Assembly: GCA_003615045.1 (NCBI GenBank)
Contig: ML014332.1
Span: forward strand, 1 to 27,152
DNA: 27,152 nucleotides
Origin: Caulochytrium protostelioides
Taxonomy: Eukaryota > Chytridiomycota > Caulochytriomycetes > Caulochytriales > Caulochytriaceae
Reading direction: 5' to 3'
Below, piece after piece: positions 16,259-25,355 of this stretch. Both the position numbers and the translations under genes were made by a program. A model generated the notes under the pieces. That model saw only the letters and a list, made by a program, of their open reading frames with translations, was not told the origin of the DNA and ran no database searches. Position 1 is the first letter of the stretch; the number at the start of each line of letters is the position of its first letter.

Positions 16259-16812
16259 GGCCACGACGATGAAATGGAGGGCGGCGTTTGGAGCGGCGTT
16301 TGGAGCGGAGCTAGAGCGGAGTTTGGCGAGCGGGTCTTCGCGGATCGCCGGGATGGCGTTGGCTGGGGTCGACGCGCGGCGGGTGTGGCCGTGCACGTGG
16401 TCACCGTGTGATGAGCTTGCGGATACCGGGCGTGCGTGCGTACGCTGCGAGCGCGCGAGGACGACGGCCCTGCCGGGGATCGGGCGAACGCATTGGCAGG
16501 CGAAAAATGGGCGCTGCGCAACCTGCTCGCGAAAGGTCGGTCGCAGTCTCGCGTCCCCTCATCATCGGGCTTTGTTCTTTATCACCCTTTTCGGGGTCTC
16601 CTGTGGCGGGCCGCGTCCCGCCCAACCATTTGGCGCCATCACGACCACCGCGAACGCGATGCGGCCCTGCGATGCCACCCTCTTGTGAACATCAGATATC
16701 ATGAAAAAAAAATGCATGTTGAAAAGCGAGAAGTGAGAGAATGAGTAGGAGCAGCCATAGCCATGCGTCAGCAGGCGTCGCGTCGCGCCACTGAGAGTGG
16801 ATCCTGGTTCGA
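16259..16812. other. Intergenic between dioxygenase start and kinase end
   Basis: Both flanking genes read to the left, so this stretch holds the promoter of the dioxygenase and the 3' end of the histidine kinase. A short A-run lies near 16700. I see no gene. Confidence 0.55.
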
Positions 16813-19800
16813 TCAGACGACCGGGGCCGATGCAAGGGCCGCTGGATACGCGGATGCCAACCGGTCTGCATCGTCGTCGACGCCAGTAACCACACCGGCA
16901 CCACCGGCGCCGGCGCCGGCGCCGGCGCCATCGCCAGCACCATCCAGAAGGGCGCCGTCCGGGCCGTCCGGAAGCGCGAGCAGCAGTTGATGAATGACGC
17001 GCGTAGCTTCGTCCAGACGGAAGGGCTTGGTCACGAAGGCAGAGAAGCCCTGGCGTAGGCACCGCTGGCGGTCGGTCTCGGAGGCGTTCGCCGTGAACGC
17101 GATCACCGGGATGCGCGTGTGGCCCTGCGCGCGCAGCAGCGACGTCGCTTGGTAGCCGTTGACGTGGTCCATCATCAAGTCCATCAGAACGGCATCCAGC
17201 GGGCGCCGGGCCGGCTCCACCGAGGCCGACGTCGGCTCGGCCGCACCGCCCAGCGGATTGTGGAGGTTCAGCGCGTCGAGCGCCTTCTGGCCGTCGGCGG
17301 CCAGCACCACTTCATACCCGCCCATCGTCAGCATCTTGGCGGCCAAGCGCTGCACCAGAATGTTGTCCTCGGCGACGAGAAGACGGATGGGGCGGCCATA
17401 CCGCGGGTGCCAGCCGGGCAGCCCAGCTTTGGCGGCCGACGGGGGGAGCGGGGCCGAGGCCGGGGCCGATGCCACGGCCGATGCTGATGCCGGCGCGAGG
17501 GGCGCCACCGCCACCGCCACCGCAGGCGCAGGCGCAGCGTTGGTGGACGGCGGCGCAACAGCGCCGTGAAGCGTCACGGGGAGGGGTGTCGTGACCGATA
17601 AAGGCGAGGCTGGAAGACTGGCCTCCAGGCGGCGGTTGTTGTGGCCATTGCCGCTGCCATTGCCGCAGCCGCTCATGATGACGAGCGGATCGAACCGCGG
17701 AGCGGCCATCGACGCCGATGCTGGTGGCGAGGACGATGAAAACGACGTCGCGGCGGCGGTGGTGGTAGCGGCAGTCTGAAAGGGATCGTCGACTTCGCGG
17801 ACGGGCGTCGGGAACGCCGAGGCCTCAAAGACGGTCGCTTGATCATGGGCGACGCGGTCGGGCGGGCTGAAGCTGACTACGTCAAACCACATGTCGAACC
17901 AGCAGACGGTGCCGTGCTCATGGGGGCCCCAGTCAGGCTCGCGGAGCAGCGGCTGGGGCGGCGCCGCAGGAACGGCCGTGGCGGCCGCGTCGGAGACGGC
18001 GTCAGGCACGTCGTCGCGGCGGCGCGACTTGACTATAAGCGGCGCTTGCATGTGCTGCAGCAGGGCAGCGCAGACCGCGACGCCTGTGGCGGCGACGCCC
18101 GTGATGGCCGTGCTCGAGCCGCGAGTCGCGTTCGACACCGAGAAGGGCACGGTCAGCAGCGCCGCTTGCTTGGGCGTCAGCCCGGCGCCGTTGTCGCGGA
18201 CCACAAAGCGCATCTTAATGCGCGCGACATATGGCGACGGCGACGGCTCGGCCCCGCTGGCCGCAGGCGGTGGGCGGCTACCATGGCTAAGGTCACCGGC
18301 GCCAGCGCCGGGACCGGCCGCCGAGATGCCTCTGGGCATCGGCATGGCATAACGACGACCATGCGTATGACCAGCTCCCTGCCCATGGTCCTGCGCCGAG
18401 TCGGCCGGGGCATGCGCGCGGGTATCCGAGCTGCCCAGCGCGTCCGTCGCGGGCGCAACCGCCACCGCAGCCGAGTCACTGTCGACGTCCACGACCGTGG
18501 CGGCAGGCGTCTCCGGCGGCGCGGCGGGCTGGTAGGCGAGCGCGGTGACGCTGAGCGAAACGAGGTCGGCTTCCTCGGCACGCTGGGCATTCCCCAGGAG
18601 CGAGAGCAGGATCTGCTCGAGGCGCGCGGCGTCGCCGTCCACCACCACGCGCGGAGCGGCCGTCGCGGCGAGTGGCAGCAGCGGGAACGGCGGGGGTGGC
18701 ATGATCGTGGACGCGCCGAACGGCGAGGCCGGTGCCTCGGTGGCCTGAGCGGCGGCCGCGCCATTGGTGGTGGCATGCGGTGAAGCCGCGGGGCTGGGGG
18801 TGGTCCGAGCCGGAGAAGGGGCCGCGGCGCTGCTGCCGCCGCTGTCCGGAGAGGCCGCGACGCCGTCGAGCACTGTGAGCGACTGGTGGTACGCGATGCG
18901 GGGTCCCGCGGCATCATGCTTGGCACGCGGGAGGCCCAGGCGGCCGGAGCCGCGGGCACGGTGCAGGAGGCGGGCGACCTTCTGGACGGTTTCGAGGAGA
19001 TCAAACGGCTGCCGCGCCAGGCGGATTTCGCCGCGTTCTAACCGCTCTAGGTCAAGGACATCGTCCAGCAGCGTCCGCATCACACCGGCGGCGCTCGCCA
19101 CACCGTCCAGGTTCTCCATCAGATCGTCCAGGTCGACGCCCGGGAGCATGGTCGGCGTGGGCGTCCCGTCGGGTGCCATCGTCATCGTCACCGCATCGCC
19201 GACGGCGGGACTCGACGGCGATGCCAATGCGGTAGCGGAGGCTTTAACGGAGGCCGAGCTGCTGTCACCGCCACCGCCGCCGCCGCCGCCGCGTGACGGC
19301 GGCAGGTCGGAGTGATGCGCGGCGCCCGGGGTGGCCAAAGGCGCCATGGCCGTGTAGGCTTCGGCAAGCCGGGAACGGGTGAGTTCGTTGAGGCCGAGAA
19401 CGACGTGGGTCGGAGTGCGGAGCTCGTGGCAGAGGAAGCCGACGAGGTTGGCCTTGGCGCGGGCGGCGAGGTGGGCGCGCTGGCGGGCGTCGAGCAGCTC
19501 GCGGGCGACGCGGCGGCGCGCGGTCATATCGCGCAGCAGCACGACCTGGCCGGCACCGATGTGGGGGCCCAGCACGGCGGAGTGGGTGCGTGAGAAGCTG
19601 GCCTCCGCGATAAAGGGCAGCCGGTTGGAGCCAGGCTTCGGCACGACGCGGACTTCCCGCAGCGTGCTTGGCGCCGCAAGCGACGACGCGGCATCGGAGC
19701 TGTCGCCGTCGCTGGCGCAGACAGCGTCGGGGCCGTCATGGGAGAGGGGATGCAAAGGCGCGAGTGACGACGACGACGGCAGGCCTAAAGCGGGTTTGAG

Positions 19801-22242
19801 CAGGTCCGATTTGCCGTCAGCGGCGCCGCTGCGCGTCGGCGCGCCGGGCAACGATGCGTACGTCTCGACTTCCGCGGCGGGATCAAGCAGGGGGTCGATG
19901 CGCGCCCTGCCCATATTCGTCGCCATGCCGGCGGCGGCCGCGTGATACGTTGCACTTCGATACGGGGCGTGCGGAGACGCCAGGACGGACGCGTGGTGGA
20001 CGGCGTCGGAAGGCGACGTTGACGGTGTCGAGGACGGCGGCACCATCCAGGAGTCGTCATCCAGCTGGTCGGCCGAGACTTCTTCAAAGATGGTCGAGAT
20101 GTGGACGCCCTTCCCGTAGCGGCCGCGTTCTGCCGAGGCCGCCGCCGCGCCCGCGCCCGCGCCCGAGACGGCCTCAGTTGTGGCCGTGGCGGCGGCGATG
20201 TCGCTCGCGTCGTAGCCAGTCGCCTCGGTCGCCTGCGGATTGGTGTCAAGGAGGTAGCCGTCCTGGTCAAAGGTGAGCATGGGGTCGCGGATAGCGTCGA
20301 GGATGGCGCTGGCGTTGGCGCGCGTGAGCGCGAGCCGGTTCTGGACACAGAGCAGGCGGCGCTTGTTCTTGACGACGTGGCGCTGGGCGCCGACCCAGCG
20401 GCGGACGACGATGACGATGATGCACGTGACGACGCAGAGCAGCACGCACATCATGGCGGTGAGGGCGACGGTGTTAGCGGCGAGGGCACCGCTGTCCTGG
20501 CACTGGACGGTGATGGTGCGCTCGCCGTAGCGGACCTGGCCGGCGGCGGTGCGGACGCCCGGCGCGAGCGCGGGGCGCTCCATGATTGTGTCGGTGTTGC
20601 TGCGCGGGAAGGCGTCGGCCTGGTCGGTGGTGTCATACATCACCAGGCCCGTCGCGTCGTCCCAGGCACGGAACGCGAGCGGGTCCGGCAAGGTCGCGAG
20701 CGCGTCGCCGAAGATTTCATCGAACGAGACGACGCCTGAGACGAAGGCGACGAGGGGGTTGACGGCCCCCGTCGTCGCCGACGTGTTCGCCGTGCCATAG
20801 CCCTGGAACGGGATGAGGATCCGGGACGACATGCCCTCGGTGCTGTAGTACGGCCCGCCGTAGACGATCGAGCCGGTGGCGTTCGCGCGCTGGAACAGGT
20901 CCAGGCGGTAGGTGCTCGACAGATAGTCGTAGCCTTTGGGCACGGGGTCGCGGAAGCGGCCGAACAGCAGGACCGCGTAGACGGGCGCCTCGGGGCGAAC
21001 GACGGGCGAGTGGTACGTCAGGTCGGTCGTCGTCGGGTCGCTCATCCCCCAGAACGGGTGGCCCGCCTCGGCCTCGACGGCGGCACGCTCGGCCTGCGGC
21101 ACGACGCGGTAGAACCCGACGCGCTGCGACTGCGGCGTTGCATTCATCAGCGTGCTGCCAAACGCGAGAAACATCGTCTCGTCGATGCTCGGCTGGCTCG
21201 AGAGCAGCCAGTTATACGAGGTCACGAGCAGATCGTGGATGAGCAGCGACCGTGTCACCGAGCTCGCAATCGTGCGGCACCGCATATCGACGATGCCCTG
21301 CAGACGCGCCCGATCCTGCTCCAGGAGCTTGATCGTCAGCGTGCTGCCGATCGCGATGCAGATCGCCACAATCACCAGCATCGCGGACAGGCCCACCAGG
21401 TGGAACCGCGTCATCTGCGACCGCCAGCGCGCGACGCTGCGCCATCCGCTGCGCCATCGCCACGGCCAGAGACCGTTGCCGCACCCGCATCCGCACCAGC
21501 GCGATCGTCCCGAGCCGCGGCGGCGCGACCGGGTCGAGCCTGAGTCCGACGGCGAGCCGGACCCCGAGCCGGACCCGAACCGCGTTCGTGAGTGCAGCGT
21601 CGTCAGACCGCCCGGGTCCGAGGACGCCGCGGCGCTCTTGATCACCGGGAGCGTTTCATAGTGCGGGGCGATCGTCGCGGCCGCCGCGACGGGCGCGGTG
21701 GTGCCGGGCGTCGCGGCCGCCGCGGCGGGCGGCGCCCCGCCGGCTGCCGCCGTCGACGGCGCGGGGTCCCACGGCGCGCGGAGCGGCAGGGGCCCCTGCG
21801 GGGCCCATGCGAACGCCGAGGCCGGCGCGAGGACCGGCGACGCGGCCGATACGGGCAGAGCGAAGGTCATGGCCGTGGAGACGGCAGGCGGCGTGACGAC
21901 GGCGTCGGTGTCGCCGAAGGCATGAGCGCCATGGTACTTGCGCCGCGGGCGGCGAGACGCGGCGGTGCCGCCGTGGGGCGGCGCCACGGCCGAGGAGGCG
22001 GCCGCGCCGGCGGCGGCCGCGGCGGCCTCGGCGGCTCCATGGCGCTCCGGCGTCCAGCGCCGCGGATCCTCGGAGGCGTCGACGCCGGAGGGCAGGGAGG
22101 CGGTCCGCGGCGTGTCGCAGGGTACGATCCGGTCGACGAGCTCATGGTGGGGGGTGCGAGTGCTCATGCTCATGCTCATGCGCATGGCGGGCATGGCCAC
22201 GGGCGAGCGCCGCAGGGCGGGCGGGGCCGGCGAGCGCGTCAT
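16813..22242 (-). CDS. CHASE-domain hybrid histidine kinase
   Basis: This is an 1,809-residue membrane sensor. Residues 1-276 are Ala/Pro-rich and poorly conserved; an in-frame Met at 277 (21414) just before the first membrane segment is an alternative start. Domains in order: TM1 (about 280-300), an extracellular CHASE-like sensor (about 310-570, with PKGYDYLSSTYRLDLF and YYSTEGMSSRILIPFQG), TM2 (about 588-612), PAS (about 640-685, AIRDPMLTFDQDGYLLDTN), HisKA with LVGFLCHELRTPTHVVLG (His939), HATPase (N-box LLGNAQ near 1220, G1 RDNGAGL near 1350, degenerate G2 ATGVAV) and a C-terminal receiver (LLVAEDN near 1620; VLMDLMMDHVNG with Asp1688; FTANA; TKPF). Phosphate would pass from His939 to Asp1688. 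Long Ala/Ser/Pro-rich inserts separate the blocks. The ligand is unknown; CHASE domains in other kingdoms bind small molecules such as cytokinins. Confidence 0.9.
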   Translation of the reverse strand: MTRSPAPPALRRSPVAMPAMRMSMSMSTRTPHHELVDRIVPCDTPRTASLPSGVDASEDPRRWTPERHGAAEAAAAAAGAAASSAVAPPHGGTAASRRPRRKYHGAHAFGDTDAVVTPPAVSTAMTFALPVSAASPVLAPASAFAWAPQGPLPLRAPWDPAPSTAAAGGAPPAAAAATPGTTAPVAAAATIAPHYETLPVIKSAAASSDPGGLTTLHSRTRFGSGSGSGSPSDSGSTRSRRRGSGRSRWCGCGCGNGLWPWRWRSGWRSVARWRSQMTRFHLVGLSAMLVIVAICIAIGSTLTIKLLEQDRARLQGIVDMRCRTIASSVTRSLLIHDLLVTSYNWLLSSQPSIDETMFLAFGSTLMNATPQSQRVGFYRVVPQAERAAVEAEAGHPFWGMSDPTTTDLTYHSPVVRPEAPVYAVLLFGRFRDPVPKGYDYLSSTYRLDLFQRANATGSIVYGGPYYSTEGMSSRILIPFQGYGTANTSATTGAVNPLVAFVSGVVSFDEIFGDALATLPDPLAFRAWDDATGLVMYDTTDQADAFPRSNTDTIMERPALAPGVRTAAGQVRYGERTITVQCQDSGALAANTVALTAMMCVLLCVVTCIIVIVVRRWVGAQRHVVKNKRRLLCVQNRLALTRANASAILDAIRDPMLTFDQDGYLLDTNPQATEATGYDASDIAAATATTEAVSGAGAGAAAASAERGRYGKGVHISTIFEEVSADQLDDDSWMVPPSSTPSTSPSDAVHHASVLASPHAPYRSATYHAAAAGMATNMGRARIDPLLDPAAEVETYASLPGAPTRSGAADGKSDLLKPALGLPSSSSLAPLHPLSHDGPDAVCASDGDSSDAASSLAAPSTLREVRVVPKPGSNRLPFIAEASFSRTHSAVLGPHIGAGQVVLLRDMTARRRVARELLDARQRAHLAARAKANLVGFLCHELRTPTHVVLGLNELTRSRLAEAYTAMAPLATPGAAHHSDLPPSRGGGGGGGGDSSSASVKASATALASPSSPAVGDAVTMTMAPDGTPTPTMLPGVDLDDLMENLDGVASAAGVMRTLLDDVLDLERLERGEIRLARQPFDLLETVQKVARLLHRARGSGRLGLPRAKHDAAGPRIAYHQSLTVLDGVAASPDSGGSSAAAPSPARTTPSPAASPHATTNGAAAAQATEAPASPFGASTIMPPPPFPLLPLAATAAPRVVVDGDAARLEQILLSLLGNAQRAEEADLVSLSVTALAYQPAAPPETPAATVVDVDSDSAAVAVAPATDALGSSDTRAHAPADSAQDHGQGAGHTHGRRYAMPMPRGISAAGPGAGAGDLSHGSRPPPAASGAEPSPSPYVARIKMRFVVRDNGAGLTPKQAALLTVPFSVSNATRGSSTAITGVAATGVAVCAALLQHMQAPLIVKSRRRDDVPDAVSDAAATAVPAAPPQPLLREPDWGPHEHGTVCWFDMWFDVVSFSPPDRVAHDQATVFEASAFPTPVREVDDPFQTAATTTAAATSFSSSSPPASASMAAPRFDPLVIMSGCGNGSGNGHNNRRLEASLPASPLSVTTPLPVTLHGAVAPPSTNAAPAPAVAVAVAPLAPASASAVASAPASAPLPPSAAKAGLPGWHPRYGRPIRLLVAEDNILVQRLAAKMLTMGGYEVVLAADGQKALDALNLHNPLGGAAEPTSASVEPARRPLDAVLMDLMMDHVNGYQATSLLRAQGHTRIPVIAFTANASETDRQRCLRQGFSAFVTKPFRLDEATRVIHQLLLALPDGPDGALLDGAGDGAGAGAGAGGAGVVTGVDDDADRLASAYPAALASAPVV

Positions 22243-23392
22243 GGAGGGGAGGTCGCGGCGCCGGGCATGGGCGACCCCGCGGCGCGGCGCGGCGCAGCAC
22301 GATGCGGGTGCGCGTCAGCCGGATGCACGTCGACCTCGGGTGGTTCAGCGCGACGCCGGCGGTCCCATGCCCCGCGGACCGCCTTCAACGGCGCGATCGG
22401 CCGGTCGGACGCCCGCCCCGCAGCCGGCAGGGGCCGACGACGGCAGCGGCAGCAATGCGCGTGGCGACGGCAGCAACGATGGCGATGTATGGGGGGGCCA
22501 GCAACGACAGCAGCAACAGCAGCAGCAGCGGCAGCAGCAGCAGCGGCGGGCAGCGAGGATCCGGTGGAACGGACGCGGCGGCTGGGCAAGAACGATAGCG
22601 GCGGCGGCGGCGGCGGCGGCGGCGCAGGCAATGTGCGAAGGGCGCGAACGGGTGGACGGGGCCGGTGAGGAGAGGCGGCGGCAGGGAGGATCTTGGGCGG
22701 GCAGACCGGAGTGCCGAGCGAGACCCGGGGCGTACGGGATTCGTGGCGGCGGGCGGCGGTGGTCGGCGGCGGCCGTGGCGAGGGGTGCGGCGATGGTCGG
22801 CCACTGATGAGCGGCGCCAGTCGATGGGGAGACCCGAAGAGCGGTCCTGAACGGCGGAGCGCAGCGCTGGTGGGGTCCATACCCAGGACGAGCGTCAGAG
22901 AGCCCGCGAGTGAGGGAGGAGACCGCCGGAACGCGAGACTGTCAAGCGCCACGGGCTCACGAGGGCGCTGACGTGAAATGAGCGGCGGCCGATCGCTTCC
23001 TGGCCTGGTTCAGGGCGCGCGTGGTACGGCCGTGTGCCGCATCTCGCATTCCGTGGGGCGGCCCCCAGGCGCCTCAGGCCTCGCCCCCGCACGTGGCGCG
23101 GGCGCCGCTGGTCCAGGGATCGCCGTCGCGCCGGTGTCGCCGTGCCGGCTGGCCGCGCGCCGCGGTCGCGCGTGCCTCGGCTGTCGCGGTCGGTTCCTGC
23201 CGTTGGCCGTGGCCGTTGGCCGTGGCCGTGGGCCGGTGTCGTCGGTATGGTCCTCGTCAGCCGCCGCGCCCGCCTGTCCGGGCTCGCCCGCCCGCCCGCC
23301 GGCCACCGCCGCCCGTGCGATCCCTTCGCCGTCCCTTCGCCGGCGCGCTGCCGCGCAGGCGGTCGGTCGGTGCGTCGGTCGGTCGGCCGCGC

Positions 23393-23450
23393 GAGCGTGA
23401 GCGTGAGCGTAAGCGTAAGCGTGAGCGTCAGCGTCAGCGTCAGCGTGAGC
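23393..23450. repeat. Hexanucleotide array (NAGCGT)n
   Basis: Nine to ten units of GAGCGT, AAGCGT and CAGCGT follow one another without a break. Confidence 0.9.
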
Positions 23451-23644
23451 TGGCCCGCGGGCCACCCCTCGCCGACCCCTTCCGCCGCCCGACGCCCGCC
23501 ACGCACCGCGAGAGCCGCTCCGTCCACGCCGCGGCCGCCGGCGCGGCCCGAGGTGTCCGCGGCAGCAACAGCACAGGCCTCGCTCGCGGCGCCGGCGCCG
23601 TCCCACCGCGTCCCACCGCTGCGGTCGTCGCTGCGGTCGCCGCC

Positions 23645-23695
23645 AACGCCGGTCGCCATCGCCGGTCGCCATCGCCGGTCGTCATCGCCGGTCGC
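23645..23695. repeat. 12-bp repeat GCCATCGCCGGT
   Basis: Three to four near-perfect copies of a unit like GGTCGCCATCGCC, one with C-to-T. Confidence 0.8.
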
Positions 23696-23958
23696 CGCCG
23701 CTGCCGTCGTCGTCGGGGCCCGTCCATCATGACGCGCACAGGCGCGCGAATCGACGACGCAGGCGCGGTCGTCTTCTATTTTTCGACACGTCGGCGCCGG
23801 TCCACCAGCAAGCCGCTTCCGGCCGGCGCCCTCGCCGGCGCCGTGGGCCGCCGCCGCGCGCGATCCCCCGGTCCCAAGGCGGGTGCCGGCTCAAATGCAG
23901 CCTTCGGGCCCCCGCCCGCCTTCCCGCGACGACGGCGATGGCGCTGGGCGCCTGGCGT

Positions 23959-24000
23959 GGGCGATGGCGATGGCGATGGCGATGGCGATGGCGATGGCGG
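23959..24000. repeat. (GGCGAT)n array
   Basis: About seven GGCGAT units in tandem. Plus frames read Ala-Met runs, which are artefacts. Confidence 0.9.
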
Positions 24001-24310
24001 CCGCGGAAGCCGCCGATGGCGCGAGGTATCCTCCGGCCGCGCCATGCGGAGGTGGTGGCGACGGCCTCCGGCACGCCCGGCCCGGCCCGGCCCGGCCACG
24101 CCATACCACGCCCCGTCGCGCCCCTTGAGCGGGCCGATGGGCGCCTAGCGCGGGTCCCCGTGACCGCCGACCGCGCCGCGGCGCCGGCACCACCGCCCAC
24201 CCGCGACCGAGCCGCGCTAAGCAGCACGGCGACGGTCGCGCCGGCGACACGGCGCGGCTGGGGCGGCGCCGGCGGCGGCCAGGGGCGGTCGGTCGCCACG
24301 GACCGCCGAG

Positions 24311-24361
24311 GGGCCGATGGTTGAGGGCCGAGGGCCGATGGCCGAGGGCCGATGGCCGATG
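24311..24361. repeat. GGCCGA(T/G)G repeat
   Basis: Alternating GGGCCGAG and GGCCGATG units over about 50 bases. Confidence 0.75.
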
Positions 24362-24452
24362 CCGCCGCCGACGGCGCGTCCCGGGCCGATTCGGCGTCGT
24401 CTGAGGGGCGCGTCCTCGGGCCCCATCCTCGCGCCGAGTCCATCCGCCGCGC

Positions 24453-24453
<1 letters not shown>

Positions 24454-24482
<29 letters not shown>
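24454..24482. repeat. (CGACGC)n array
   Basis: Nearly five perfect hexanucleotide units. Confidence 0.85.
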
Positions 24483-24483
<1 letters not shown>

Positions 24484-25000
24484 TGGCATCGCCACCGGCC
24501 CAGGTGGCCCCATCGACACGAACGTCCGACCCACCGGCCGCGGCGTTGCGGCGCATGGCCCATCGCCGTGCGCGGACGGACCCGCAACGTCAACGTCGAC
24601 GTCGCCGGTCGGCGCCACCGGCGTCGGGCACCAGGCCGTCGAGTTCGCCCGGGCCCGCTCGCGCGTCGATGGCGGAAGGCTCGCGGCGGCCCGGGCTCCA
24701 CGTGGCGTCGCGCCGCACGGTGGGGCGAGGCGCAGGGCCGGGCGGACCCAGCCCTTGACCGACGTTGCGATGCGCGACGCGACACGGCACGACGCCAGGA
24801 CGCCGGGAAGCATGAAGCGACCCGGTCCTCCACGCGGCGTCGGCGAGCGAGGCGACCAGGCGGCCAAGCGGCAGCAGCCGCATCCCTCCCCCGGGTGGCG
24901 GGCCCAGCGTCGCGGTGGCCGAGCGGCCTCCGACCGGCTCGGACGCGTTCGCTCTCGTATACCCTCAGAAGGGAAATGGATGTTCTTTTAACAAGCGAGA

Positions 25001-25355
25001 TGCATTTACAGCTGGTGCGGCATTTCGAGGTTGCGCGCGAGAGGGAGGAGCATCGCCATCCGCGACAGAGCCGTTGCATCGCAGCGCATGGGGGTGCGAT
25101 GGCGCGCTGGAGGACCGGCCCGATCGACGCGCTCCGACGGAGAGCCGTGAGCCCGATCAGCCTGCGGCAACGGCACGCGTGCCTCTGCATCGTGAACGGT
25201 CCGCGAGGCCGGAGAGGGTGACCGTCATGGGCCCCGGTGGCCAGAACCCGGCTGAGAACCCCCGATCGCATCATCGCCGCCGTTTGCTTTTCATGGCGGC
25301 CTCACGGCGAAGCGATGGCCGCTTGGCCGCCTCATGCGTGACGGGGCCGCCTTGT
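25001..25355. other. Unassigned 3' flank of the leftward gene
   Basis: Composition becomes less extreme after about 24950 than in the repeat-rich DNA to the left. The stretch directly follows the stop of the minus-strand gene at 25356. Open frames on both strands show no known motif. Confidence 0.4.

Larger units (their letters stand above)
22243..25000. other. GC-rich low-complexity region, no supported gene
   Basis: Open frames exist in nearly all six frames because of extreme GC content, and their translations are Arg/Ala/Pro/Gly-rich without domains. Simple repeats are dense. The promoter of the histidine kinase must lie in the left part. I found no protein, tRNA or rRNA that I could defend. 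Confidence 0.5.

Noticed and set aside
23727-25274. Long minus-strand open frame (515 codons)
   Set aside because: Arg/Ala/Pro/Gly-rich translation across simple repeats with no domain; equally long frames overlap it on both strands because of GC content.
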